DNA from: Leptospira ellinghausenii
GTDB taxonomy: Bacteria > Spirochaetota > Leptospiria > Leptospirales > Leptospiraceae
Assembly (NCBI RefSeq): GCF_003114815.1
Contig: NZ_BFAZ01000009.1
Location: forward strand, 930,001 to 994,000
Direction of reading: 5' to 3'
Length of the DNA stretch: 64,000 nt
Within the stretch, counting starts at the first letter, position 1; every line of letters begins with the position of its first letter. The notes under the pieces were generated by a model. That model searched no databases. It had not been told where the DNA came from and saw only the letters and a program-made list of their open reading frames with translations. Both the position numbers and the translations under genes were made by a program. This document shows positions 18,861 to 28,027 of this stretch, in pieces.

Positions 18861-19390
18861 TGAGACAGAATTCTAATATTCGGAAGTGTTTTGCTTTGGG
18901 AATTTTATTCCTTTTCGGTTTGGGATTTGGAGATTTCCATCCCTTATACGCTGAACGTTCCACCCATTCTGTTTTTGCCAAAGAAAGGGACAAACAAGCA
19001 GACCTTCTCTACCAAAAAGCAAAAGAATTTTTAGAAGACCGTAACCATTACCAATCTGTCGAAACCTGCAAAAGTTTTTTAATTTTGTACCCTGGGCATC
19101 CCAAAACGAGAGAGGTTCGAAAAACTTTAAGTTCGAATTACCGAATGACTGGTGACATTTTGGCTCTTGCGGAGAATGAACTCAAAATCTACAAAGAATT
19201 TCCCAATACGGAAGAAGGCCTAGAATCTTACTTATTGTCTGGTAAAGCCTATGTGCGTATGGGCAGAGAAGACAAAGCCTATCAGATTTTTCAGGACATT
19301 ATCAAAAATACGTATTCGAGTAAAATTGCCCAAGAAGCAGAATTAGAACTGACTCAGATGGAAATTTTAGGAGAGAGTAAAAATAAGTAA
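18860..19390 (+). CDS. Small exported TPR-like protein
   Basis: 176 residues with a hydrophobic signal (CFALGILFLFGLGFGDF) and then helical repeats of the YbgF/BamD type (DLLYQKAKEFLEDRNHYQSV, SYLLSGKAYVRMGREDKAYQ, IFQDIIKNTYSSKIAQEAEL). Likely a periplasmic adaptor, translated right after the VWA protein. No specific function can be assigned. Confidence 0.75.
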   Translation: MRQNSNIRKCFALGILFLFGLGFGDFHPLYAERSTHSVFAKERDKQADLLYQKAKEFLEDRNHYQSVETCKSFLILYPGHPKTREVRKTLSSNYRMTGDILALAENELKIYKEFPNTEEGLESYLLSGKAYVRMGREDKAYQIFQDIIKNTYSSKIAQEAELELTQMEILGESKNK

Positions 19391-19468
19391 ATTTTACGAA
19401 AATATTGCCCTAGGGATCTCCGATAATAAACTAGGCACGTTGAGCAAAAAGGGTCCAGAGATTTAAGA

Positions 19469-20680
19469 ATGTCGTTTTTTCAAATGGTTACTTTCCCAGC
19501 GAACTCCTACATCATTGTAGAGGGGAAAAAGGATGCGAACAATTTCTATATCATCCGTGAGGGGAAGGTACGTGTCACTCGTGAGACAGCTGTTGTCGGT
19601 GAGGACCCCAATCAGGTTTTAGGACCAGGTGACTTTTTTGGTGTTGTTGCTGCAATGAGCCAACACCCACAGATTGAATCTGCTACTTCCCTTACCAATG
19701 TATCTTTAATCTCTGTTAGTTACGACCAATTTGGAACCCTCATCCAAAAATCAACTGCAGTTGCGATGAATATCATTCGTTTCTTCTCAATGAAGTTACG
19801 ACAATTTGATACAACCATCACCAGGTTATCCTTTCGAAATGCTGTTGAAGAAGATCCAAACGAACTTTTCAAAATTGGGGAATATTATTTCCAACAGCAA
19901 AATACTTCTCACGCAACATTTGCTTACCAAAGTTATTTAAAACACCTTCCTAATGGTCAATTTGTACCGCAGGCAAAACTGCGATTACAAACAATGAACC
20001 AACCTTTCCAATCAGCTCCCATTGATTATACAAAGTTCAATCGGAATTACAAAGACAGTGAAATGATCTTTTGTGAACATGAGCCTGGTAAAGAACTCTT
20101 TATCTTACAAAGTGGAAAGGTTAAAATTTCGAAAATCGTAAACCAAAACGAAGTGATGCTCGCGGTGCTCCAAGCCGGGGACATTTTTGGTGAGATGGCA
20201 ATTTTAGATAATAAACCACGTTCTGCTTCTGCAGTGGCAGCTGGTGATGTCGAACTCCTTGCAATTAACAAAGCCAACTTCGAAGGTATGGTAAAAGCGC
20301 AACCGCAACTTGCAACTCGACTCATCACACTTTTGTCCGAACGGATTTGGATTGCTTACAAACAATTAGCAAACCTTCTCCTCAAAGACCCACAAGGTCG
20401 AATTGTGGACACACTCATGACCCTCGCGGAAAAAAATCGCATCAAAGTAGCGCCGAAACAAGCCTATAATTTTGAGATTGGAACCAAAGACCTTCTGAAG
20501 ATGGTGGGTCTCACTGATCCGAAGGACGAACTGATCATTTCCGATATCATGAAAAATAATAAATTTATTCGAATGGACATGGGAAAAATTGTTTGTTCCG
20601 ACATGGCAGAATTAGAAAAACTCGTCCAATTCTATCATAAAAAGGCTAATATGGAGAATAAGCTCAAGAAGTTGAAATAA
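19469..20680 (+). CDS. Protein with two cyclic-nucleotide-binding domains and a winged-helix-like end
   Basis: 403 residues. The first cNMP-binding fold spans about 5-115 (YIIVEGKKDANNFYIIREGK, GPGDFFGVVAAM). A helical linker of TPR flavour follows (LFKIGEYYFQQQNTSHATFA). The second, better-conserved cNMP fold is about 185-300 (GKELFILQSGKVKISKIV, AGDIFGEMAILDNKPRSASA, the phosphate-binding cassette with Glu and Arg). The last 90 residues look like a CRP-type winged helix (LLKDPQGRIVDTLMTLAEKN). It may be a cAMP-responsive regulator; DNA binding is inferred. A class III cyclase gene lies 500 bases downstream. Confidence 0.82.
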   Translation: MSFFQMVTFPANSYIIVEGKKDANNFYIIREGKVRVTRETAVVGEDPNQVLGPGDFFGVVAAMSQHPQIESATSLTNVSLISVSYDQFGTLIQKSTAVAMNIIRFFSMKLRQFDTTITRLSFRNAVEEDPNELFKIGEYYFQQQNTSHATFAYQSYLKHLPNGQFVPQAKLRLQTMNQPFQSAPIDYTKFNRNYKDSEMIFCEHEPGKELFILQSGKVKISKIVNQNEVMLAVLQAGDIFGEMAILDNKPRSASAVAAGDVELLAINKANFEGMVKAQPQLATRLITLLSERIWIAYKQLANLLLKDPQGRIVDTLMTLAEKNRIKVAPKQAYNFEIGTKDLLKMVGLTDPKDELIISDIMKNNKFIRMDMGKIVCSDMAELEKLVQFYHKKANMENKLKKLK

Positions 20681-20728
20681 CTTCTTGCCAAACGATTTCT
20701 CCAGACTTATGTTAGAGGCCAAGGAAAT

Positions 20729-21001
20729 ATGAGCGATAAGATATTAGTGGAAGAAAAGGGAAACACGATCCGTGTTCGCTTTATGGACCAAATCCTGGAC
20801 GGAAATGCACCTGAGTTACGGGAAATTTTAGCGGATATTTTGGAAAAAGTTGTCATCGTGAGTTCCCTAGGGATCTCTCGTCTCCTTTCGTTTAAGAACA
20901 AAGCTGACGAAAAGAAAATGACGGTCAAAATTGTGAACATCCAAGACAAACTAAAAGAAACACTGAAAAAATTGATGTTAGATCAGTTTTTTGGAATTTA
21001 A
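20729..21001 (+). CDS. Short STAS-like protein with an apparent loop deletion
   Basis: 90 residues, good AAGGA site before ATG 20729. The order of elements fits a STAS (anti-sigma-factor antagonist) domain: ILVEEKGNTIRVRF strand, NAPELREILADILEK helix, KVVIVSSLGISRLLSFKNKA, then MTVKIVNIQDKLKETLKKLM and QFFGI. Relative to STAS proteins such as SpoIIAA, about nine residues between the VVI strand and SSLG are absent, including the Asp before the phosphorylatable Ser. It may therefore be a non-phosphorylatable or degenerate member. Cotranscribed with the cNMP protein is possible (48 bases apart). Confidence 0.6.
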   Translation: MSDKILVEEKGNTIRVRFMDQILDGNAPELREILADILEKVVIVSSLGISRLLSFKNKADEKKMTVKIVNIQDKLKETLKKLMLDQFFGI

Positions 21002-21164
21002 TTCACAACAACAATCCACTCTTTCTTAAAACCCCACTCGGTATTCCAAACACTTATCATCGTTTGGAATTCTATTGGGGAAATTTGAATTTTACCAACT
21101 TCTCACCTATTCACTTCACATTTTGATTTGATTTTCTTACTGTATCGTTTTTGATTCAACCCCT

Positions 21165-22514
21165 ATGTCCAGACGTGTTCAGAAACTTTTATACCGGATA
21201 CAACTTGCACACCTCACCAAAGGTTTGAATGATGAAACGGCCCGTGCGTTACGAGTGAATGCGACCTTCCAAGTGGTAATGTTTTTATTACCAACTCTTC
21301 TTGTTCCAGTCATCATATTTACGGAACCAAAAGAGACCCATCTCACATCTTTTATTTCTTACTTTTTACTCGTGATCCCTTTAGGAATTGCTCGTATTTT
21401 ACTCTATCGAGGTAAATTTACTCTGAGTGCTATCATCACTTTGTTAACTAGTAATTTTCATATTCTATCACTAACTTATTTCCAAGCAGATGATCCCGCA
21501 CCCTTGGGATTTTTACTTTTTTCAATTATCCCCTTTATCATGATTCCGAGAAAAAACAAATATATTCGTATTTTCTTTGTTAGCTTGTCATCGTTTTTAT
21601 TTTTAGGTTCCATGTATTATTATAGAGTAATGGGCGGAGAAGGACTCTATGGTCCACCAAAATGGATTGTGCCTGCTGATTATCTAATGCCTCCACTCGT
21701 TATGGTTGTATACTTTTTTATACTTTTAATCAATCAATTTGTAAAAGCAGTAAACCAAGCAGAAGACAAACTCATAGCAGAAAATCATAAATCTGAAAGT
21801 TTATTGTTAAATATTTTACCAATAGATGTTGCACGAGAATTAAAACAGAATGGCGTGAGTAAACCAAAACATTTTAAGTCTGCCACAGTTTGTTTTACTG
21901 ATTTTGAAGGATTTACTAAAATTGCAGAGACATTATCACCGACAGAACTTGTAGAAGAATTGGATCGATGTTTTTCCTATTTTGATAGCCTTATGGAACG
22001 TCACAATTTGGAAAAACTCAAAACCATAGGTGATAGTTATATGTTTGTTGGTGGAATACCAAAACCAAACAAAACACATGCCGTTGATTGTGTCCTTGCC
22101 GCACTTGAAATCCAAGCCTTTATGAACCAAATGAAGGAAATCAAAGAAGGGCAAGGATTCCCGTATTGGCAACTTCGACTTGGAATCCATTCAGGAGAAC
22201 TCATCGCTGGTGTGATTGGCGATAAAAAATTCGCATACGATGTATGGAGTGATACAGTCAATACGGCAAGTCGGTGTGAATCTTCTGGAATGACAGGGAA
22301 AATCAATATTTCAGCTGAAACCTATACATTGGTGAAGGATTTTTTCCAGTGTGAATACCGAGGGGAAATCCCTGCCAAACACAAAGGTCAAATCCAAATG
22401 TATTTTGTGGAAGGGTTACTTCCTGAATTACAAAGGGAAGGGCATCCCAAAATTCCGAACCAAGAGTTTATGAATCGTTATCAAGTTCTCAGTGGTTTGA
22501 ATCGTGGTGACTAA
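21165..22514 (+). CDS. Membrane class III adenylate/guanylate cyclase
   Basis: 449 residues. The N-terminal 200 residues hold about six hydrophobic helices, and the C-terminal part is a class III cyclase domain. Metal aspartates are in VCFTDFEGFTKI and KTIGDSYMFVGG. The base-recognition Lys (EKLKTIGD) and Asp (FAYDVWSDTVNTASR) indicate ATP rather than GTP as substrate, and the same segment supplies the transition-state Asn/Arg. It should make cAMP at the inner membrane, perhaps read by the cNBD proteins at 19.5 and 28.0 kb. The input signal is unknown. Confidence 0.9.
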   Translation: MSRRVQKLLYRIQLAHLTKGLNDETARALRVNATFQVVMFLLPTLLVPVIIFTEPKETHLTSFISYFLLVIPLGIARILLYRGKFTLSAIITLLTSNFHILSLTYFQADDPAPLGFLLFSIIPFIMIPRKNKYIRIFFVSLSSFLFLGSMYYYRVMGGEGLYGPPKWIVPADYLMPPLVMVVYFFILLINQFVKAVNQAEDKLIAENHKSESLLLNILPIDVARELKQNGVSKPKHFKSATVCFTDFEGFTKIAETLSPTELVEELDRCFSYFDSLMERHNLEKLKTIGDSYMFVGGIPKPNKTHAVDCVLAALEIQAFMNQMKEIKEGQGFPYWQLRLGIHSGELIAGVIGDKKFAYDVWSDTVNTASRCESSGMTGKINISAETYTLVKDFFQCEYRGEIPAKHKGQIQMYFVEGLLPELQREGHPKIPNQEFMNRYQVLSGLNRGD

Positions 22515-22552
22515 TTTGAATTTGTTCTTTTAGATTCAATAAGATTGAATTC

Positions 22553-22583
22553 TCACAATAGGATATTTGAAATCCTATTGTGA
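22553..22583. terminator. Bidirectional terminator between cyclase and gmd genes
   Basis: TCACAATAGGAT (22553-22564) pairs perfectly with ATCCTATTGTGA (22572-22583), loop of seven bases. Followed on + by TTCATCTTTTGTATTTTT. It lies between convergent genes. Confidence 0.85.
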
Positions 22584-22610
22584 TTCATCTTTTGTATTTT
22601 TAGAACTCGC

Positions 22611-23627
22611 TTAAAATCCTTGTGCTTTTAAATCTGCTTCCATCATAATTTTTACAAGTTCTTTGAACTTTACTTTTGGTTCCCAACCTAATTGGCGTTT
22701 TGCTTTCTCAGGATTTCCAATGAGTAGTTCCACTTCGGTTGGTCGGTAGTACTTTGGATCAATTTTGACAAGGACTTGGCCAGTTTTTTTATCCTTTCCA
22801 ATTTCGTTATCTTCCTTTCCTTCCCAAACCACTTCATACCCAGCAATTTTATAAGACTCTTCAATGAATTCACGAACTGTGTGAGTTTCATTGGTAGCCA
22901 CAACATAATCATCTGGTTTTTCTTTTTGTAACATCATCCACATCATTTCAACGTAGTCAGGAGCATAACCCCAGTCACGTTTTGAATCAATATTACCCAT
23001 TGTAATGAAAGGAAGTTTGCCAGCTTTCACTGCCGAAACACCGAGAGTGATTTTTCTTGTAACAAATGTTTCTCCACGTCTTGGAGATTCATGATTAAAT
23101 AAAATTCCATTTGATGCGTGCAAATTGTACGCTTCTCGGTAATTCACGACTGCCCAATATGCATACAGCTTTGCGACTGCATATGGGGATCGTGGATAAA
23201 ATGGTGTTTTTTCTGTCTGTGGAACTTCTTGGACAAGTCCATATAATTCAGATGTGGATGCTTGGTAGAATCTTGAGTTAATGCCTGTTTGTTTGATCGC
23301 ATCTAAAATTCTTAATGTTCCAACCGCATCCACTTCTGCTGTGTATTCAGGTACTTCGAAAGACACTTGAACATGGGATTGAGCAGCTAAATTGTATATT
23401 TCCGATGGTTGGATTTTTTCAAGAATACGATTGAGATTGGAAGAATCAGTGAGATCCCCATAATGTAAATGGAGTTTTGGGTTTCCATGGAGGTGTTCAA
23501 TTCGGTTCCGATTGAATAAACTCGTTCTGCGGACGATACCATGGACTTCGTATCCTTTTTGTAAGAGAAGTTCTGCTAGGTAGGAACCATCTTGGCCTGT
23601 GATTCCTGTGATAAGTGCTTTTTTCAT
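22611..23627 (-). CDS. gmd: GDP-mannose 4,6-dehydratase
   Basis: 338 residues. NADP-binding motif [19 protein letters not shown], then [17 protein letters not shown]; catalytic residues in [10 protein letters not shown] and [12 protein letters not shown] (YxxxK). Gmd converts GDP-mannose to GDP-4-keto-6-deoxymannose, the precursor of GDP-fucose, GDP-rhamnose or GDP-perosamine for surface polysaccharide. It stands alone here; no fcl/per partner is adjacent. Confidence 0.96.
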   Translation of the reverse strand: MKKALITGITGQDGSYLAELLLQKGYEVHGIVRRTSLFNRNRIEHLHGNPKLHLHYGDLTDSSNLNRILEKIQPSEIYNLAAQSHVQVSFEVPEYTAEVDAVGTLRILDAIKQTGINSRFYQASTSELYGLVQEVPQTEKTPFYPRSPYAVAKLYAYWAVVNYREAYNLHASNGILFNHESPRRGETFVTRKITLGVSAVKAGKLPFITMGNIDSKRDWGYAPDYVEMMWMMLQKEKPDDYVVATNETHTVREFIEESYKIAGYEVVWEGKEDNEIGKDKKTGQVLVKIDPKYYRPTEVELLIGNPEKAKRQLGWEPKVKFKELVKIMMEADLKAQGF

Positions 23628-23829
23628 AGATCAGTGAACAGTTTTTCAATATTCTTTCGAAAGAAAAGGAAAAATGGAGAAAGTCTGGCGAATAATCCCA
23701 AATTTCCCACCAAAACAAACCATGTTTCCTTTGGTTTTAGGGGATACCGAAGGAAACTTCCAACGAATTAGAGAGGGTTTCTGTGAAATGGGCAGGATGG
23801 AAAGAAAACTGCCCAAAATGGGGACTGGT

Positions 23830-25125
23830 TCAAAACAAATCTTCGATAATTTTGGCTTTTTTCGTTGTGAGTAAAAAAGGTCGTCCAAAGGAATTGGTAA
23901 GTTCTCCCTCTGGGTCCACTCCACTTGCTTTGTAAATGGTCGCGATGAGATCCCTTAGATGGACGGCTTCATTTGGTTTTGTTGGTTTGGCACCTAGTTC
24001 ATCTGTTTCTCCAAACACAAATCCTTTGTCAATGGGACCACCTCCCAAAAGAGTGGACCACACTTTAGGATGGTGATCACGTCCATCCCTCGAACCAACA
24101 TCAGGAGTACGGCCAAACTCACTTGTTAAAACAAATAACGTTTGTTTGATGAGACCTGTTTGGTTCAGGTCTTCGAGAAGAGCAGCAATTCCCATATCGG
24201 TGTCTTTCATTATTTTTGTGATTTGAGCTTTGTTACCTGTATGGGTATCCCAACCACCAATCGAAATATGGATAAAGGGAACTTCTTGTTTGGCGAGGCG
24301 TTTCGCGAGTAACATTGCCTTTCCTTGCCAAGTGGTTCCGTAACGGGCTTTTGTTTTTTCGTCCTCTAAACTAATTCGAAAACTATCAATGTCTTTTGAA
24401 TTTCGAAATTCTTCTGCTGCCATTAACATTTTTTTCCAATGTTTTGTTTCCTTTGATGGATACGTTTTAGAAAATTCATCGTTCATAAAGGAAACTAAGT
24501 CTTTTCTTCTGAAAAGCCTTTCATCAGAAAATTTACCAAACGAAGGGTTTAAATGTTGGATGGGTTCATCCACATTCCCCACATGATAACCTGAATAATT
24601 GATTCCTAAAAATCCAGAATTCCCATTTTTGCCACCTCTCCCACCAATCGACACATAACTTGGGAAATACGAAGATTTAAGTTTTGATTTTTTGGCATAG
24701 GCAATCACAGATCCAAAATGAGGAATGTCGGGAAATCCCATCGCTTCCGTCATTCGGTATCCAGTTCCAAGTAACATTTGTGCAAATCCATGGTCTCCAT
24801 CTTCACTCCAAGTAGAGCGAATGATTCCTATCGAATGGAGTTGTTTTGCAGTGAGAGAAAATGGTTCGAGTAATGAAAGGCCGGAGATACTAGAAGGCAC
24901 TTTGGCAAAAGCACTATTTGGTTTTGGATCCAAGGTATCCACATGGCTCATCCCACCCATCATCTCTATAAAGATAACTGATTTTACTTTTGATGGGAGA
25001 GCTATGGATTCAGGTTCTTTTTCATCTTCATCAGCGCGAAGGGAAACAAATGGATTTTGGGAAAATAGAAACGATCCCATTCCAAGACTCAACATGGTTT
25101 TTGTTAAAAATTCTTTGCGATCCAT
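23830..25125 (-). CDS. DUF1501 family exported protein
   Basis: 431 residues. The N-terminus MDRKEFLTKTMLSLGMGSFL resembles the leader of DUF1501 proteins (usually a Tat-type or Sec leader, here without a clear twin Arg). Typical sequence features: KSVIFIEMMGGMSHVDTLDP near the start, FIHISIGGWDTHTGN, TLFVLTSEFGRTPDVGSRDG and RDHHPKVW. DUF1501 belongs to the alkaline-phosphatase-like fold. It sits nine bases after the DUF1549/DUF1553 gene, the standard pairing for this family; the role is unknown. Confidence 0.88.
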   Translation of the reverse strand: MDRKEFLTKTMLSLGMGSFLFSQNPFVSLRADEDEKEPESIALPSKVKSVIFIEMMGGMSHVDTLDPKPNSAFAKVPSSISGLSLLEPFSLTAKQLHSIGIIRSTWSEDGDHGFAQMLLGTGYRMTEAMGFPDIPHFGSVIAYAKKSKLKSSYFPSYVSIGGRGGKNGNSGFLGINYSGYHVGNVDEPIQHLNPSFGKFSDERLFRRKDLVSFMNDEFSKTYPSKETKHWKKMLMAAEEFRNSKDIDSFRISLEDEKTKARYGTTWQGKAMLLAKRLAKQEVPFIHISIGGWDTHTGNKAQITKIMKDTDMGIAALLEDLNQTGLIKQTLFVLTSEFGRTPDVGSRDGRDHHPKVWSTLLGGGPIDKGFVFGETDELGAKPTKPNEAVHLRDLIATIYKASGVDPEGELTNSFGRPFLLTTKKAKIIEDLF

Positions 25126-25134
25126 TCTGGTTCC

Positions 25135-26922
25135 TTAATTAATATGTTGGAATTCTTGACTATTTAAAAGAGCCCAAAAGAGATCTTGTAATAAATCTTT
25201 GTCAAAGACTGTATCTGGTTTCGTTTGGTAGGTTTTTATTTTTTCAATTTCCGCTTTTGTTGGAAAACGTCCTAACAATCGAAAGTACAAATTTTGAATC
25301 ACTAGGTTCATTGATTTGGACTGATCAAATTCGGCCTTTACAAGGGATTGGTTATTGCCAAAATCCCAGACTAATTTGCCAACCACACGTCCATTCATTA
25401 ACGTTAACATCTGTTCGATTGTAAGTTCAGAAATATCATCTGATATATCTACTCTTTGACCAGAACCAAATACAGAAAGTATGGAATGATAAGGTGCTGG
25501 TCTTTCGACTTCTACAGCGTTTGTAATTTCTTTTGGATTGTCTAAAGGAAGCCGAATCGTACCTACTCCTGTTAAATCATACGGTTTTTGGCCAATGAGA
25601 TTGGTAAAAAAGGAAAGATTCCGTTCTCTGATGTTCCCTACTTTTTGTAAGTCAGAAACTCTGATAAGAGAGTTGAGGAGTTGGTCACTGTCCAATCGTT
25701 TTGGAGTAAAAAATTGAATTGGATCATCCTTTCCAGATTGGTTTGTGACACTACGCATATAAGCATTGGAAGTAACAATGTACAAAACCAATTCTTTCAG
25801 TTTTAGTTTGTTTGCTAAAAAGTATGCGTCCAAATGGTTTAGAATTTCTTCGCCTTGAACCACCGTGTCTTCATTCCAATCATCAAGTGGTGTAAAAAAA
25901 CTCCATCCCATGAGTTCAGTCCATACACGGTTTATGAATACCTTACGGAACCTGTCATTGGATTTGTCTGTTAACCATGATGCAAAAACCTTTCTTCGAT
26001 CCTCACCTGGTTTTAGGATAGCTTCCTTACCATCTAAAAACTTAGGTCTTACCAAATCTCCTCCAGGAGCATCATCTGTATGAGGAAAACGAAGGCCCAA
26101 CTTAGGTTCGAAATACAAAGTAGCAAATTCAAGTTCGTGTTTTTTTTGGTAGTCTTTTCTCTGTTCGTCGGTCCATTTGTTCCAATTGTCTCGGTTCCAT
26201 TCATTATTTTTATCTTGGAGGTTTTTTTGTTCCTCCATAGGCAAATGAACTTCTAATTCTCTCGGAACATAACTGACTGTTTTTCCATATCGATTGGCTT
26301 CCCAACTACCATCCCGAAAGTATTGTTGGCTAAAAAATGCAGCGAGTGCATAATAATCTCTTCTTGTAAAATCAGAAATATAGGGATGGTCATGACACCT
26401 TGCACATGCCACTCGTTTTGCATAAAATAGTCTACCAACATACTCTGCTGTTTGTAAAGGATCTGCTCCATCTCGGATGTAAAAGATGGTGGCTGGCGAT
26501 TCTTTCACTGAACCAGTAGAAAGAATCATTTCTGTTACCAACTGGTCGTATGGTTTATTGGAATGAATGGAATTGGCTAAGTATTGGAAAAAAATTCCTG
26601 TTGGGATTTTTCTCCCTTTTGATTTATCACGGAACATGGCAGCAAATTGATTCCCCCAGTATTCCGCAAACTCGGGCTGTTTTAAAAAACGAACCGCAAA
26701 AGATTCTAATGTTTCCTCTTTAGAATTTTCTAATTCGCTCCATTCCGAAACATTTGGAATCACTCCGCGCAGATGTAAAGATAATCGACGGAAGATTGTT
26801 TTTTTGTCCGCCTTTTCTATATTAGGTGATATTTTGAAATACAGTTGATCTAAAGGATGAACTGCATTCTGTTTTGTTTGAATCACAATTCGAAGCAAGA
26901 AACTCAATCTTTTTAAAAACAT
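25135..26922 (-). CDS. DUF1549/DUF1553 protein with CxxCH motif
   Basis: 595 residues from ATG 26922; GTG 26946 would extend into the next gene. DUF1549 occupies about 25-210, with RRLSLHLRGVIPNVSEWSEL and the conserved RVACARCHDHPYISDF, whose CxxCH could bind haem or a metal. DUF1553 follows (FINRVWTELMGWSFFTPLDD, TSNAYMRSVTNQSG). The pair DUF1501 + DUF1549/1553 is widespread in Planctomycetes and their relatives and also occurs in Leptospira; function unresolved. Only 17 bases separate its start from the divergent SPFH gene, so the two promoters must overlap coding DNA. Confidence 0.85.
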   Translation of the reverse strand: MFLKRLSFLLRIVIQTKQNAVHPLDQLYFKISPNIEKADKKTIFRRLSLHLRGVIPNVSEWSELENSKEETLESFAVRFLKQPEFAEYWGNQFAAMFRDKSKGRKIPTGIFFQYLANSIHSNKPYDQLVTEMILSTGSVKESPATIFYIRDGADPLQTAEYVGRLFYAKRVACARCHDHPYISDFTRRDYYALAAFFSQQYFRDGSWEANRYGKTVSYVPRELEVHLPMEEQKNLQDKNNEWNRDNWNKWTDEQRKDYQKKHELEFATLYFEPKLGLRFPHTDDAPGGDLVRPKFLDGKEAILKPGEDRRKVFASWLTDKSNDRFRKVFINRVWTELMGWSFFTPLDDWNEDTVVQGEEILNHLDAYFLANKLKLKELVLYIVTSNAYMRSVTNQSGKDDPIQFFTPKRLDSDQLLNSLIRVSDLQKVGNIRERNLSFFTNLIGQKPYDLTGVGTIRLPLDNPKEITNAVEVERPAPYHSILSVFGSGQRVDISDDISELTIEQMLTLMNGRVVGKLVWDFGNNQSLVKAEFDQSKSMNLVIQNLYFRLLGRFPTKAEIEKIKTYQTKPDTVFDKDLLQDLFWALLNSQEFQHIN

Positions 26923-26939
26923 AAAATAAGGAACAAAAC

Positions 26940-27938
26940 ATGGCACTAATAGACAGAATTAAATTTGAAGGAAATCCAAGTGAAATCGTTTGGAAATACC
27001 CATCTGATGAAATCAGCACGGCGGGACAACTTGTAGTCGATGAAAACTTAGAGGCAATTTTTTTCAAAGAAGGCAAAGCTCTAGATACATTTGGACCTGG
27101 AACTCATACCTTAAAAACAGGGAATATTCCCATTTTGGAAGCTCTCGTTAATCTTCCGTTTGGTGGAAAAACACCTTTTACAGCAGAAGTGTATTATGTT
27201 AACAAATCCATTATGGCCCTAAAGTGGGGAACAACCACACCCATTCCTCTTGAAGATCCAAAGTATAAAATTGTTCTCAATATACGGGCATTTGGTGACT
27301 ATAAATTCCGCATCAAAGATTCAAGGTCGTTTTTACTGAATGTGGTGAAAGGTGGAAATCGAACAACCAATGAAGCGATCGATGAATTTCTAAAACCAAA
27401 TATCGTACGTGGGATTGGCGATTTTATTTCAGAAGTTATTTTGAATAATAATACTTCTGTTGTAGAAATCAATAAATACCGTGATGAAAGTTCGACTGCT
27501 GGCCGAGTGAAACTTGCACCCGAATTTGAAAAGTATGGCATTGATCTTACAGAATTTAATGTATCATCGGTAAACTTTGACCAAAACGATCCAAACTACC
27601 AAAGGATCCAAAAAATCATCACAGACAAATTTGAAATTGATATGTTAGGTGATAAGTACCAACAGAAAAAAATGTTCGATATTGGCCAAGCTGCTGCAGA
27701 AAACGAAGGCCAAGGTGGTGGTGCTATGGGTGCAGGAATGGGCATGGGGATGGGAATGAACATGGGCCAAATGATGGGCAATATGATGAACCAAGGCGGA
27801 CAAAACCAAGCTGGTGGAGCACAAGCAGCGAACGATCCAGCTGCAAGGATTGCCAAACTCAAAGGTTTACTCGACCAAGGTCTGATCAGTGCAGAAGAGT
27901 TTGAGGCAAAGAAAAAGGAGATTCTTTCGTCCTTGTAA
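26940..27938 (+). CDS. SPFH-domain protein with SHOCT tail
   Basis: 332 residues. The first 240 residues form an SPFH/virion-core-protein (YdjI-like) domain (EIVWKYPSDEISTAGQLVVD, AIFFKEGKALDTFGPGTHTL, GIDLTEFNVSSVNFD). A Gly/Met-rich linker of about 35 residues follows (MGAGMGMGMGMNMG). The SHOCT domain is at the end (AARIAKLKGLLDQGLISAEE). SPFH proteins form ring assemblies at membranes; SHOCT is an oligomerisation or membrane-anchoring module. No signal peptide or membrane helix is evident. Confidence 0.87.
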   Translation: MALIDRIKFEGNPSEIVWKYPSDEISTAGQLVVDENLEAIFFKEGKALDTFGPGTHTLKTGNIPILEALVNLPFGGKTPFTAEVYYVNKSIMALKWGTTTPIPLEDPKYKIVLNIRAFGDYKFRIKDSRSFLLNVVKGGNRTTNEAIDEFLKPNIVRGIGDFISEVILNNNTSVVEINKYRDESSTAGRVKLAPEFEKYGIDLTEFNVSSVNFDQNDPNYQRIQKIITDKFEIDMLGDKYQQKKMFDIGQAAAENEGQGGGAMGAGMGMGMGMNMGQMMGNMMNQGGQNQAGGAQAANDPAARIAKLKGLLDQGLISAEEFEAKKKEILSSL

Positions 27939-27963
27939 CTCTAAAAAATTCTTAACATTTGAG

Positions 27964-28015
27964 TTTCCAATCCTACCGAACTTTTCGCAAGCATTCCGTT
28001 AGGTGGGATTGGAAA
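27964..28015. terminator. Long hairpin between convergent genes
   Basis: TTTCCAATCCTACC (27964-27977) pairs with GGTGGGATTGGAAA (28002-28015), 14 pairs with one G-T. It lies between the SPFH gene and the patatin gene and can serve both strands, although no T-run follows. Confidence 0.7.
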
Positions 28016-28027
28016 TCAACTCCAAAC

